Of a stretch of 64,000 nucleotides of DNA, positions 8,676 through 18,518 are shown piece after piece. This stretch comes from Akkermansiaceae bacterium (GTDB taxonomy: Bacteria > Verrucomicrobiota > Verrucomicrobiia > Verrucomicrobiales > Akkermansiaceae), in the NCBI GenBank assembly GCA_024233135.1, contig JACKPZ010000003.1:62001-126000 (forward strand). The letters run 5' to 3'. The translations under genes were made by a program, and so were the position numbers. The notes under the pieces were generated by a model. It worked only from the letters and a program-made list of their open reading frames with translations, made no database searches and was not told where the DNA came from. Position 1 is the first letter of the stretch. The number at the start of each line of letters is the position of its first letter.

Positions 8676-11096
8676 ATGGAAGATCGCTACGAAATCAGGG
8701 GAAAGATCGGCCAGGGAGGTCTCGGTTCGGTTTACCGAGGCTACGACAATCGGATGAACCGCGAGGTCGCCATCAAGCGCATCTCTCCGGGAAACGGGGA
8801 TTCGGAGCTTGAGGAGGAATCCACCCGCCAGCTCATCAAGGAGGCGAGCGCCCTCGCCTCGTTGCAGCATCCGCACATCGTCACCGTGTATGACGTCGGC
8901 CAGGACGAGGACGGCCCCTACGTCGTGATGGAGTTGCTCACCGGCAAGCCTCTCGACGAGTTGATCGAGAAAGCGCCGCTCACCTGGTCCGACTTCCGGG
9001 AGCTCGCGCTACAGACGCAGGAGGCGCTCATCGCCGCGCAGGAGCTCGACCTGATCCACAGCGACATCAAGCCGTCCAATCTGATGCTCTCGTGGCTGCC
9101 CTCCGGCAAGTTCCAGGTGAAGATCGTCGATTTCGGCCTCGCGGTGCTCACCCAGTCGCAGTCGAAGGAGGACCTGGAAACCATGGAGGCCGTCTTCGGC
9201 TCCATATTCTTCATGGCTCCCGAGCAGTTCGAGCGGGTCCCGCTCGATGCCCGTGCCGACATGTATTCGATGGGCTGCGTCTACTATCAGGCGCTCACCG
9301 GCGTCTATCCGTTCGATGGCAAGACCGGCAACGACGTGATGACGGCCCACCTCCATCACACCGTCAAACCCATCGAGGAACTCCGTCCCGACATTCCGCC
9401 GTGGGCCGCGAGCTGGGTGATGTGGCACATCAACCGCTATCCCCAGGATCGGCCGGAGAACGCGCGCGAATCGCTTTCGATCTTCCTTCAGAACGACAAA
9501 CTGCCGACCACCAGCCTTGGCACGGCGCCCGCCATGGATTCGCCCAAAAGACCCCGCCTGATCATCCCCGGCTCCGCTCCGGCGCCATCGCAGCCCGCGC
9601 CACCCGCAGAGACGCCGAAACCGGCGGCCGCATCCCAACCGGCGGCCGCGCCCGTGGAATCCGATGTCAAGGCACCGGCGCCGATGCTCCGCAGAGCCAA
9701 GCCCGCCGAGCCCCCGCCCGCACCGGAGGAACCGGCGGAGGAAATCCCCGTCGCCGCGGAAGCGGTGATCGAGCCCGATCCCGTCGATGAGCCGGAGGCG
9801 GTCAAATCGCAGACCTCGCCCCAGCCGCTCACACCGCCGGAGGGCTCGAAACCCAGCGTGCACACCTCGTCGCAGGCGATTCCCGCGCCGGAACCGACTC
9901 CCACCGCCCCCGCGCCGGCCACCGCCACGCGGCCGGTCCAGACCGCGGCGGCCCCCACCGGATTCGCCCCGCGGAAGAAAAAGAAGATGAGCAACGCGAC
10001 CAAGACGATGATCGCCGCGGTGCTCGGTCTGCTCGTCGTTCTTCTCGGCTGGATCCTGCTCAACCGCAGCGGCCAGAACCGCGAAACCCGGCGCTACAAC
10101 GAGCTCATCGCGATCGCCAAGCAACCGGACGCCACCGAGGTACCGATGAACAAGGCGGACTTCGAGATCATGCTTCGTTCCGCCACCTTCACCGGTGCGC
10201 TGGATGCCGCGAAGCGCGAGGTCATCTACAAGGCGCTGTTCCTTGCGAAGCCCACCGACGGCACGGATTTCGACAAGAGCCTCGCCGAAATCGCCACCAC
10301 CCGGGACATGCTTCCGGAGGTCCGCAAGACCCTGCTCGGACCCGTGCTCCGGAAACGCGGGAATCCGGTGATCGTGCCGACCCTCTTGGACTACGTGAAG
10401 TCCACCGCCACTCCGGAAGCCGCTAAAGCCGCTCTGGAGGGCATTCGTTTCCTCGTCACGGACGAACATTTCGATCCCCTGCTCCAGCTCATCCAGACCA
10501 CCGAGAGCGACGACATCCGCAAGGCGGCCGAGGAAACCGCCGTCGAACTCATCGACAAGAGCACCAACCGCGCCGCACTCGCCGACAAACTGTCCAAAGC
10601 CTACGAAGGAAGCGTCAACGACAAGTCGCGCCACGCGATGTTGCGCCTGCTCGGCCGCTGCGGCGGAGCCGAGGCGCTCGCCATCGCCCGGAACGTGCTC
10701 GAAAAGGGCGAGCCCAAAGACCAGGTCGCCGCGTTGATGGCCCTCCGCTCGTGGGGAGACAACTCGGCGTTTCCGCTGCTTGCCGATTTCCTCCGCAATC
10801 CCGTTGCGGACCCGCAGTTGAAAGCCCAGGCCTTCGACGCGGCACTCGGTTTCCTTTCCGACGAAAAACGCGCCACCGACCCGGGATTGGAAAACAACTG
10901 GCGTGAGCTTTCGGTCATCGCCACCGACAGCCGCCAGAAGGAACTCATCATCCGCAACGTGGTGAACCGCGAGGAACCGTGGGCCGAGGAGATCGTGCAA
11001 GGATATCTCAAGGACACCGATCCGCGCATCCAGGACGTCGCCGAAAAGGCCCTACGCTACCGCAGCGAGCGGCAGAAGAAAAAGGACGAGGAGTGA
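8676..11096 (+). CDS. Membrane Ser/Thr protein kinase with C-terminal HEAT-like repeats
   Basis: An 806-aa Hanks-type kinase. The glycine loop G-Q-G-G-L-G-S-V-Y is at 12-20, the ATP lysine K34 is in V-A-I-K-R, the catalytic loop H-S-D-I-K-P-S-N has D130, and D-F-G has D152. A Pro/Ala-rich linker (about 285-440) leads to one transmembrane helix (about 446-464). The extracytoplasmic part contains HEAT/armadillo-like helical repeats up to a Lys-rich end. The catalytic loop has Ser where RD kinases have Arg, so it is a non-RD kinase with probably activation-loop-independent activity. Its targets and ligand are unknown. It stands alone, convergent with the cysteine desulfurase gene 12 bp away. Confidence 0.9.
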   Translation: MEDRYEIRGKIGQGGLGSVYRGYDNRMNREVAIKRISPGNGDSELEEESTRQLIKEASALASLQHPHIVTVYDVGQDEDGPYVVMELLTGKPLDELIEKAPLTWSDFRELALQTQEALIAAQELDLIHSDIKPSNLMLSWLPSGKFQVKIVDFGLAVLTQSQSKEDLETMEAVFGSIFFMAPEQFERVPLDARADMYSMGCVYYQALTGVYPFDGKTGNDVMTAHLHHTVKPIEELRPDIPPWAASWVMWHINRYPQDRPENARESLSIFLQNDKLPTTSLGTAPAMDSPKRPRLIIPGSAPAPSQPAPPAETPKPAAASQPAAAPVESDVKAPAPMLRRAKPAEPPPAPEEPAEEIPVAAEAVIEPDPVDEPEAVKSQTSPQPLTPPEGSKPSVHTSSQAIPAPEPTPTAPAPATATRPVQTAAAPTGFAPRKKKKMSNATKTMIAAVLGLLVVLLGWILLNRSGQNRETRRYNELIAIAKQPDATEVPMNKADFEIMLRSATFTGALDAAKREVIYKALFLAKPTDGTDFDKSLAEIATTRDMLPEVRKTLLGPVLRKRGNPVIVPTLLDYVKSTATPEAAKAALEGIRFLVTDEHFDPLLQLIQTTESDDIRKAAEETAVELIDKSTNRAALADKLSKAYEGSVNDKSRHAMLRLLGRCGGAEALAIARNVLEKGEPKDQVAALMALRSWGDNSAFPLLADFLRNPVADPQLKAQAFDAALGFLSDEKRATDPGLENNWRELSVIATDSRQKELIIRNVVNREEPWAEEIVQGYLKDTDPRIQDVAEKALRYRSERQKKKDEE

Positions 11097-11108
11097 GATC
11101 CTCCGCCC

Positions 11109-12266
11109 TCACGGCGTGTACACCACCACCGGTCCCACACCGGGGCCCTGCACGCGGCGGAGTTTCTCGACGGCCCGCCGCAGGTGATCCGCGGCGCGGT
11201 CGATGTCATCTTCGGACGTCCGTTTCGAAAGGCTGAGCCGCAGGCTGGTCCGCGCCGTTTCCGGCGGGATCCCCATGGCGAGCTGCACATGGGATGGCTG
11301 TTGTTTTCCGCTCATGCAGGCGCTGCCGGCGGAACACGCGACGCCCGCCTCGTCCATCAGGATCAGCAGGCCCGCGGCATCGCATCCGGCGAAGGAAAGA
11401 TGGCTCGTGTTCGGCAAACGGTGCGCGCGATCGCCGTTCACCGTGACGCCTTCCACGGTTTCGAGAAGGTTGAACTCGAGGCGGTCGCGCAGCTTGCCGA
11501 GCCGCTCCGCCGTTTCCGCGAGATCCCTGCGCGCGGCCTCCGCCGCGGCTCCGAGGCCGACGATGCCCGCGGTGTTTTCCGTGCCGCTGCGCCGCCCGCC
11601 CTCCTGGCCACCGCCGCGGATGAGCGGCTCGAAACGCAGGCCGCGCCGGATGTAGAGCGCGCCGACTCCCTTCGGACCATGAAACTTGTGCGCCGAGAGC
11701 GACAGCAGGTCCACGCCGAGGGCGCGAACGTCCACCGGGATCTTGCCGACCGCCTGCACGGCATCGCTGTGGACCGGGATCCCCCGCTCCTTCGCGGCGG
11801 CGGCGGTCTCCGCGAGCGGCTGGATCACGCCGGTCTCGTTGTTCGCCATCATCAGCGAAATGAACGCCGCGTCCTGCAGATTTTCCCGCAAGGCCGCTAG
11901 ATCGAGCCGGCCGCCGCGGTCCACCGGCAGGCGGCGGGTTTCCCGGCCGAGGTGCTCGGCGCAGCGGATCACCGCGCTGTGCTCGATGGCGCTCACGAAG
12001 GCCGCACCTTCGCCCGCGAGCTTGTCGAGGGAAACGAGCGCCGTGTTGACGCTCTCGGTGCCGCCGCCGGTGAAGGCAACCTCCTCCGGGTCCGCGCCGA
12101 TCAATGCCGCCACCCTCGCCCGCGCCTCGTCGATCGCCTTGCGGGCGAGTTTCGCGGTCCGGTAGCTGCCCGACGGGTTGGCATATCCATCGCGCAGCCA
12201 CGGCAGCATGGCGTCCAGAACTTCGTCGAGCAACGGCGTGGTCGCGTTGGCATCCAGGTCGATCAC
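11109..12266 (-). CDS. Cysteine desulfurase (NifS/IscS family)
   Basis: A 385-aa PLP enzyme that takes sulfur from cysteine for Fe-S clusters or thio-modified molecules. Visible motifs are DLDANATTP at the N-terminus, G-G-T-E-S-V-N, A-N-N-E-T-G, the PLP lysine in SAHKFHGPKG, R-S-G-T-E-N, and the active-site Cys in S-A-G-S-A-C-M-S-G. The GTG at 12266 directly before I-D-L-D is the best start, because the upstream frame is unrelated Arg/Cys-rich sequence. No iscU, iscA or nif genes are adjacent. It may be co-transcribed with the protease gene 49 bp upstream. Confidence 0.93.
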   Translation of the reverse strand: MIDLDANATTPLLDEVLDAMLPWLRDGYANPSGSYRTAKLARKAIDEARARVAALIGADPEEVAFTGGGTESVNTALVSLDKLAGEGAAFVSAIEHSAVIRCAEHLGRETRRLPVDRGGRLDLAALRENLQDAAFISLMMANNETGVIQPLAETAAAAKERGIPVHSDAVQAVGKIPVDVRALGVDLLSLSAHKFHGPKGVGALYIRRGLRFEPLIRGGGQEGGRRSGTENTAGIVGLGAAAEAARRDLAETAERLGKLRDRLEFNLLETVEGVTVNGDRAHRLPNTSHLSFAGCDAAGLLILMDEAGVACSAGSACMSGKQQPSHVQLAMGIPPETARTSLRLSLSKRTSEDDIDRAADHLRRAVEKLRRVQGPGVGPVVVYTP

Positions 12267-12315
12267 AGCCGCAGCATCCCGCAAGCCCGCCGGATGACAA
12301 CCCGGAAAAACACCT

Positions 12316-13254
12316 TCACAAGCCCGCCGCGGCCCGGCCGGCGCGCAACCAGTCGATCGCGTGCCGCAGCGCCACATCGCCCCAGGTCGCGGCGTGGCGG
12401 AACCACTCCATGCCGAACTCGCGCATGCTCCGCAACGGTGCCTCGCTGGCAAGACATTGCAGGCCCACCAACAGCACGATGTTCGCCAGATAGATCACCA
12501 CCAGCGAGAGCAGCGTGCCGTTTTCCCGCAGGTCCGGCTGGTCGCGCGGAAGCATCCACAGCGTCCACGCCATGTGGAAGGTCCAGGTGAAACCGAGCGA
12601 GCCGTAGAGCGCCAGGTCCAGCCCGCGCGGCGGATCCGCGATCGACAGCCGCGCGATCACATACACCAGAGCGATCACCAGCGACCAGAACGGCACGAAA
12701 TACGGCGACAGCGCGATCAGCAGATTCGACTTGTTCGTCGTGATGTAGCCGCCCTCCGCGCTGACGTGGAAATCCGTCACCCGCCCGCGGAACAGGAACA
12801 CGAAGATGGCGTGCGTGAGCTCGTGGCCCAGCACGTACATCAGCAGGAACCAACGGTGCAGCACGCCGGTGGCGAACCAACCGGTCATCACCAGCCCGCC
12901 GACCGCGAAATACCAGAACTCGGAAGTCTGCCAGAAACCCTGGTCCACCGTCGCGTGCGAGAAGCGCGAGAGGAAGGTCCATGTCGTCACCCAGCACAAC
13001 GGCAGCAGCATCGCCGCCAGCAACCAGCGAAGAAATCGTTTCCCCCAGTCGCCCGTTTCCAACGGGTCGCAATGCGGATCCGCGGCCACCGCGGCCCACA
13101 CGGATTTCAGCTCGCGCTTCGAGGTCCGGCGGTTCTCCTGCTCGTTCGCCTTGCGCCGCGCGGATTTCATCACGTCGCCAAAAATCACCCGCTCCCGGCG
13201 TTGGTTGCCGGAACGGCGGCGCGCGCTGACGCGGGTGGATTTCGCCTTCGCCAT
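12316..13254 (-). CDS. Membrane zinc metalloprotease (M50-like, HELTH motif)
   Basis: A 312-aa protein with a basic, Arg/Lys-rich N-terminal region of about 70 residues, then five or more hydrophobic helices. The zinc-protease motif G-H-E-L-T-H sits at the end of one helix in the middle of the protein. This arrangement fits intramembrane or membrane-associated M50-type peptidases. The start at 13254 (MAKAKSTR) is favoured, since it precedes a plausible soluble head and upstream codons are non-coding in character. A second metal-ligand motif such as N/L-D-G is not evident, so the exact family is uncertain. The substrate is unknown. Confidence 0.7.
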   Translation of the reverse strand: MAKAKSTRVSARRRSGNQRRERVIFGDVMKSARRKANEQENRRTSKRELKSVWAAVAADPHCDPLETGDWGKRFLRWLLAAMLLPLCWVTTWTFLSRFSHATVDQGFWQTSEFWYFAVGGLVMTGWFATGVLHRWFLLMYVLGHELTHAIFVFLFRGRVTDFHVSAEGGYITTNKSNLLIALSPYFVPFWSLVIALVYVIARLSIADPPRGLDLALYGSLGFTWTFHMAWTLWMLPRDQPDLRENGTLLSLVVIYLANIVLLVGLQCLASEAPLRSMREFGMEWFRHAATWGDVALRHAIDWLRAGRAAAGL

Positions 13255-13375
13255 GATGCGGGTTGCTCCCGCGGAGTATTTCGGATTCCTTAATGAAATC
13301 AAGGACGTTTCCCTCCCGTCCGCGCACGATTTTTGCGCGGGCGTTCCCGCCGGAACTCTGCTAGAAACCACGATC

Positions 13376-14512
13376 ATGAATCCCACCACGACCTCAACGA
13401 GCATGCTCCGGGGCAAGGAACTCACCCGGCGGGTCGATATCGGCGCGCTGCCCAAGGTTTTGCTGCACGAGCACCTCGACGGCGGCCTGCGGCCGGCGAC
13501 GGTCATCGAGCTGGCCGCCGAGCTCGGCTACAAAGGCCTGCCGACGACGGATCCGGGCGACCTCGCCGACTGGTTCCACCGCGGCGCGCAGAAGGGCAAC
13601 CTGCCGGAGTATCTGGAGGGTTTCGAGCACACCATCGCCGTCATGCAGACGCCGGAAACGCTGGAGCGGGTGGCCTTCGAGTTCATCGAGGACATGCACC
13701 GCGACGGAGTGGTGTATGCCGAGGTTCGATTCGCTCCCGTCTATCACACCGCCCGCGGCCTGACCCAGGAAGAGGTGATCCGTTCCGTCATCCGCGGGTT
13801 GCGCCGTGGTGAGAAAACCTACGGCGTCGAGTGGGGACTGATCGTTTGCGCGATGCGCCACATGAAGAAATCGCTGGAAGCCGCGGAACTCGCGATCCGC
13901 TCGCGCGACGAGGGAGTCGTCGGCTTCGACCTCGCCGGTGGTGAGGAGGGTTTCCCGCCGAAGAAACACGTGGATGCCTTCCAGGCGATCGAACGCGCGA
14001 ATTTCAACATCACGATCCACGCCGGCGAGGCCTTCGGGCCGAAGTCGATCTGGCAGGCGCTCCAGTTCTGCGGCGCCCACCGGCTCGGCCACGCGACGCG
14101 CCTGCGCGACGACATCGAGTTTCTTCCGGACGGCACGATGAAACTCGGCCGCCTCGCCCAATACATCCTCGACCGCCGCGTGCCGCTGGAAATGTGCCTG
14201 CTCAGCAACCTCCACACGGGCGCCTGCAAGGACCTCGAGTCCCACCCCTTCGGCGTGTTCTTCCGCCGCGGATTCCGGGTTTGCCTCAATACGGACGACC
14301 GCCTGATGAGCGACACGACGATGACCAAGGAAACGACCCTCGCGACCGAGCATTTCGACCTTTCCCTCAATGAGTTGGAAAAACTCTCCCTCAACGCGAT
14401 GAAGAGTGCGTTCGCCCACTTCGACCAGCGGATCCGGATCATCTTCGACCGCATCAAACCCGGCTTCGCCGCGGTGCGCACCCGGCTCGCGGAGGAAGAA
14501 CGACAGGGCTGA
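13376..14512 (+). CDS. add: Adenosine deaminase
   Basis: A 378-aa amidohydrolase that converts adenosine or deoxyadenosine to inosine in purine salvage. The metal and catalytic motifs are present: H-E-H-L-D-G-G-L-R-P near residue 30, HAGEAFG around 220, R-L-G-H-A-T-R around 240, and L-N-T-D-D-R near the end. The ATG at 13376 (M-N-P-T-T-T-S) gives the standard length. The gene is divergent from the membrane protease gene, with 121 bp between them. No other purine genes are adjacent. Confidence 0.93.
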   Translation: MNPTTTSTSMLRGKELTRRVDIGALPKVLLHEHLDGGLRPATVIELAAELGYKGLPTTDPGDLADWFHRGAQKGNLPEYLEGFEHTIAVMQTPETLERVAFEFIEDMHRDGVVYAEVRFAPVYHTARGLTQEEVIRSVIRGLRRGEKTYGVEWGLIVCAMRHMKKSLEAAELAIRSRDEGVVGFDLAGGEEGFPPKKHVDAFQAIERANFNITIHAGEAFGPKSIWQALQFCGAHRLGHATRLRDDIEFLPDGTMKLGRLAQYILDRRVPLEMCLLSNLHTGACKDLESHPFGVFFRRGFRVCLNTDDRLMSDTTMTKETTLATEHFDLSLNELEKLSLNAMKSAFAHFDQRIRIIFDRIKPGFAAVRTRLAEEERQG

Positions 14513-14600
14513 CATCCCGCTTTTCCTTGGACGGGGGCGGGATGCGTGGTTGGATAACCGCGGCTTCTCCCGGAGCTTCCATGCACGACTCCCCCGCCCG

Positions 14601-17600
14601 ATGCTACGATTTCCGCGCCCCACGTTCCGCGGTCCGGTCTCCCGGGCACCGTTTGGTTTGCTCCTGCTGTGGTTGCTTTGCCCGTTCCTGCTGAAGGCGC
14701 AGCAGACGCTGCGGGTGCATCCGGAGAACCCGTGGATCTTCGAGTTCCGTGGCCAGCCCACGGTGCTACGAACCTTCGCCGAGCACTACGGGGCGGTGAT
14801 CCACCCCGGGTTCAACCAGTCGGCCTACCTCGATTCGCTGGAGGCGAGCGGATTGAACCTGACGCGCGTCGTCCTCGCGGGCTTCCACGCCAACTCGGGA
14901 GACGTCGAGGACACTCTCTCGCCGCCGCTCAACGCCTGGCTGCAACCGTGGCCGCGCACCACCGCGAGCGGCACCGCGATGGATGGCTTCGGCAAATGGA
15001 ACCTCGCGGCATGGAACGCGACGTATTTCAACCGCCTCCGCGCTTTCATCCAGGCCGCCTCGGACCGCGGGATCGTCGTCGAACTCACGTTTTTCAACAC
15101 CTACTACGAGGAGCACCAGTGGGAGCTGAGCCCGTTCAAGCCGACGAACAACGTGCAGGGCATCGGGCCGACGAACCGCTACGATTCGATGCGCCCGGTC
15201 GATTCCAACCTGCTCTACCGCCAGACCGAGGTGGTGCGCAAGATCGTCCGCGAGGTCAACGAGTTCGACAACGTCTACTTCGAGATCCAGAACGAACCGT
15301 TCTGGAACGAGCGCTACGCCGGAAACTACCAGGAGGCGGCGTTCCACAACACCATGCTCGCCGCGATCCGTGACGAGGAGTCCACCCTGCCGCGCCAGCA
15401 TCTGGTGGCGCACAACTACCCGCAGATCCTCGACGGACTCACCGACGACTACGACATCATCAACACGCACTATCCGTTCGCCGTGCCGTCCACGCCCATC
15501 ATCGGAGGCGAGAACCTGCTACAGAACTTCACCTCGCAAGGCCACGTCCTCGGACTGGACGAAACATCGATGGCCGGCCCCGTCGAAACCCGCCTGGAGG
15601 CGTGGATGTTCCTGCTGGGCGGCGGCGCGGTGTACAACGGACTGGACCAAGGCAGCGCCGCCTACTCGATCTCGGACCCGGCCGGGGGAAACCCGCCCGC
15701 CCCTGCGGTCCGGGCGGTGGTTCGTTCGCTCGGCACCTACGTCGACTCGCTCGATCTCACCGGGCTCCGGCGCGACCTCTCATGGATCGCCGGCGGCGCC
15801 CACCCGAGCGCCCGCAAGCAGGCGATGGCGAAGCCGGGCCAGCAATACGTGGCGTATTTCTATCACGGGTCGTTCTCGCAGCCCTATCAGACGGTGTATT
15901 CGCCCATCGACGCCTCGAACCATTCGACGACGCTGCAGGTCTCGCTGCCCGCCGGCAGCTACCGCGCGGTGTGGACGCGCCCGTCCAACATGTCGGTGCT
16001 CCACAGCGAGACCTTCACCCACGGCGGGGGAACACGCAGTTTGCAAAACATCGTCTATCAGGAGGATGTCGCGCTGCGGATCGACCGCACGGGAGCCGGC
16101 GACACCACGCCGCCACCGCCGCCGTCGTCCCCGGCGGCGACGATCGACACGAACGATTTCATCGCGCTCGGCTGGTTCGCCCCGAATGCGGCGGACCTGG
16201 CGGGATACCGGATCTATCGTTCATCGGGCGCGGGCGAACCGGATTTCAGCGGTCCGCCGATCGCCACGCCGGCCGCGGGCGACACGGCATTCACCGACAC
16301 CACGGCGGCACCCGGCCAGGAGCACCGCTATGTCATCACCGCGCTCGACGATCAGGGAAACGAATCGCGTTTCAGCACGGTGGCGCTCGCCGTCGCGCCG
16401 AACAACCTCGACCCACCGGTCGCGGAGGCGGGCAACGCGCAGTCGTTCGTCGATACGGACCTCGATCTCGGAGAAACCGTCACGTTCGACGGCAGCGCGA
16501 GCGCGGCGGGCGACCGGCCGATCCTTCAATGGTCCTGGCGCCTCGGCGGCGTGGAGATTGCGAATGGCGAAACCGCATCCGCATTCGTCCCGGCGGGCAT
16601 TCATGATGTCGAATTGATCGTGACCGACGAAGCGGGCCTCACCGCCACGGACACCGTGCGGATCGTCATTTCCAATCCGGCCTACATCAACGGGAGTTTC
16701 GAGGACTCGACGACAGGACCGTATCCGGCGGGCGTTTTCAGCGTGGTGACGACGCCCCCCGCGGGATGGGTGTGGAATCTGGACTCGAACCCTGCCAACG
16801 GCCTCGCCGGCCACGACGCCACCGATGGCTCGACGGTGCTCATTTTCAACGGAGGAGGAAAACCCGCGGGCAGTTCGGTGACCCAGACCTTCCCGACCGT
16901 GCCCGGCACGACCTATCAGGTAGACCTCGACATGGGTGTCACCGCGTTCAACAGCAACATACAACGGCTCAGCGTTCTGGTGCGCGGTGACGGGGTACTG
17001 GCAAACCCGGTGTTCTCCCAAGCGGGGACGAACAGCGGATCAACCGTGGTCTGGAGCAACCGCTCGTTCACCTTCACCGCGGACTCGGCGGTGGCCAGCA
17101 TCACGCTCACCGACACCTCGCCCGCGGTGAACGGTGTCGATCTCGTCATCGACAATGTCCGGGTCCGCGCGCAGGCGGACCGCACGCTCACGATCCTGTC
17201 CGACCCGGCGGATCCGGTGACGATGGTTCCAATCCCCGCGGACTTGAACAGCGAGGGCGCCGGAGCCACGCCGCTGGTTCGCAACTACGCGGATGCGGCC
17301 GCCGTCAGTGTCTCCGCGCCGCCGGTTTCCGGCAGCACCGGATTCCACCACTGGCTGGTCGATGGCGTGGAGGCCGGATCGGCCAATCCGATCCTCGTCA
17401 CGCTCTACGACGACGTGACTCTCACCGCGGTTTATGAAGATGGCCCGCCGGTGATCCTCGCCCACCCGGAAGACCTACACGTGGTGGATGGGGCCGCCGC
17501 TTCGTTCAGCGTTTCCGCGGTGTCTTCCGGAGCGCTGACCTATCAATGGCGGAGGAACGGAGGCGACATCGAGGGAGCGGAATCGGAGACCTATCAGATT

Positions 17601-18395
17601 CCTCAGGTCGGCGGCATGGAGGCGGGTGCCTACGAGGTGGCGGTGACCAGCGACGCAGGCACCACGGTGAGCGAGGCGGCCACGCTCTCGGTCGCGGTGC
17701 CAGGTTTCGCCAATGGCGGCTTCGAGTCCGCGCTCGATGGTTGGGCTTTCACGGGGAACGTGTTTCCGCTCGGTCCGTTTCCCGGCTACGAGGCCACCGA
17801 GGGCACGGAGCTCGTCGTCTTCAACGGAGGCAACACCCCGCCCGACGGAGTGCTTGAGCAAACCATCGCCACCACTCCGGGAACGACCTACCGCCTGCGC
17901 TTCGATGCCGGAGTGATTTCCTACAAGCTCTATCAGCAGTCGCTCGGCGTGGAAGTCACCGGAGACAGCACGCTGCTCTCGCAGAGCATCCCTTTCACCG
18001 GCTCCACCAGCGGCGTGGGCGTCTGGCAGTCGTTTTCCTTCACCTTCACGGCGGATTCCGGCGCGACGACCATCCGCTTCCGCGACCTCTCGCCCACGAC
18101 CATCTCGATCGACCTCCTGCTCGACAACATCAGCCTCGGCGCGATCAGCCCGGTCCAGTTCAGCGTATCTCAGCCGCCGCAGCCGAGCCTCGTGGTGACT
18201 CCGCTGGAGACCGGATGCCGGGTGACGCTAACAGCCTACGGAGCCGGCCGTCACAAGGTCGAGTGGAGTGACGACCTCGGCATCTGGGAAACACTCGATG
18301 AACAGGAGATGGGTGGTCCGGGCGAGGTGGAGATCATCGATCCGGAGACGCCTCCGGACGGTCGCCGGTTTTACCGTGCATCGGCATCCCCGTGA
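14601..18395 (+). CDS. Secreted multidomain glycoside hydrolase-like protein
   Basis: A 1264-aa exported protein with a signal peptide (PFGLLLLWLLCPFLLKAQ, ending near residue 33). The first 460 residues look like a GH-A clan TIM barrel. They contain Y-F-E-I-Q-N-E-P-F-W with likely acid/base E232, and V-L-G-L-D-E-T with candidate nucleophile E321. A fibronectin-III-like domain (about 510-600), a PKD-like domain (about 605-690), two DUF642-like carbohydrate-binding-type domains (about 695-860 and 1035-1175) and an Ig-like domain (about 950-1030) follow. The C-terminal module ends D-G-R-R-F-Y-R-A-S. The substrate is unknown. The gene stands alone. Confidence 0.8.
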   Translation: MLRFPRPTFRGPVSRAPFGLLLLWLLCPFLLKAQQTLRVHPENPWIFEFRGQPTVLRTFAEHYGAVIHPGFNQSAYLDSLEASGLNLTRVVLAGFHANSGDVEDTLSPPLNAWLQPWPRTTASGTAMDGFGKWNLAAWNATYFNRLRAFIQAASDRGIVVELTFFNTYYEEHQWELSPFKPTNNVQGIGPTNRYDSMRPVDSNLLYRQTEVVRKIVREVNEFDNVYFEIQNEPFWNERYAGNYQEAAFHNTMLAAIRDEESTLPRQHLVAHNYPQILDGLTDDYDIINTHYPFAVPSTPIIGGENLLQNFTSQGHVLGLDETSMAGPVETRLEAWMFLLGGGAVYNGLDQGSAAYSISDPAGGNPPAPAVRAVVRSLGTYVDSLDLTGLRRDLSWIAGGAHPSARKQAMAKPGQQYVAYFYHGSFSQPYQTVYSPIDASNHSTTLQVSLPAGSYRAVWTRPSNMSVLHSETFTHGGGTRSLQNIVYQEDVALRIDRTGAGDTTPPPPPSSPAATIDTNDFIALGWFAPNAADLAGYRIYRSSGAGEPDFSGPPIATPAAGDTAFTDTTAAPGQEHRYVITALDDQGNESRFSTVALAVAPNNLDPPVAEAGNAQSFVDTDLDLGETVTFDGSASAAGDRPILQWSWRLGGVEIANGETASAFVPAGIHDVELIVTDEAGLTATDTVRIVISNPAYINGSFEDSTTGPYPAGVFSVVTTPPAGWVWNLDSNPANGLAGHDATDGSTVLIFNGGGKPAGSSVTQTFPTVPGTTYQVDLDMGVTAFNSNIQRLSVLVRGDGVLANPVFSQAGTNSGSTVVWSNRSFTFTADSAVASITLTDTSPAVNGVDLVIDNVRVRAQADRTLTILSDPADPVTMVPIPADLNSEGAGATPLVRNYADAAAVSVSAPPVSGSTGFHHWLVDGVEAGSANPILVTLYDDVTLTAVYEDGPPVILAHPEDLHVVDGAAASFSVSAVSSGALTYQWRRNGGDIEGAESETYQIPQVGGMEAGAYEVAVTSDAGTTVSEAATLSVAVPGFANGGFESALDGWAFTGNVFPLGPFPGYEATEGTELVVFNGGNTPPDGVLEQTIATTPGTTYRLRFDAGVISYKLYQQSLGVEVTGDSTLLSQSIPFTGSTSGVGVWQSFSFTFTADSGATTIRFRDLSPTTISIDLLLDNISLGAISPVQFSVSQPPQPSLVVTPLETGCRVTLTAYGAGRHKVEWSDDLGIWETLDEQEMGGPGEVEIIDPETPPDGRRFYRASASP

Positions 18396-18423
18396 CAGGC
18401 ACGGGGGATGCAGGAAAAAACGG

Positions 18424-18454
18424 AAATCCCCGGTCCCGGGAAGCCTGGATTTTT
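18424..18454 (+). terminator. Probable terminator of the glycoside hydrolase gene
   Basis: An AAATCC arm at 18424-18429 pairs with GGATTT at 18447-18452, with a GC-rich loop that can itself pair (CCGGTCCCGG). A short T run follows. It lies 28 bp after the stop codon, and the downstream gene begins at 18519. The stem is imperfect. Confidence 0.45.
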
Positions 18455-18518
18455 CCCCTCGCGGGCAAAAAAGTGCGTGAATCCATGGTGGGTCCATGTT
18501 CCACTTTAAACAAATCCC

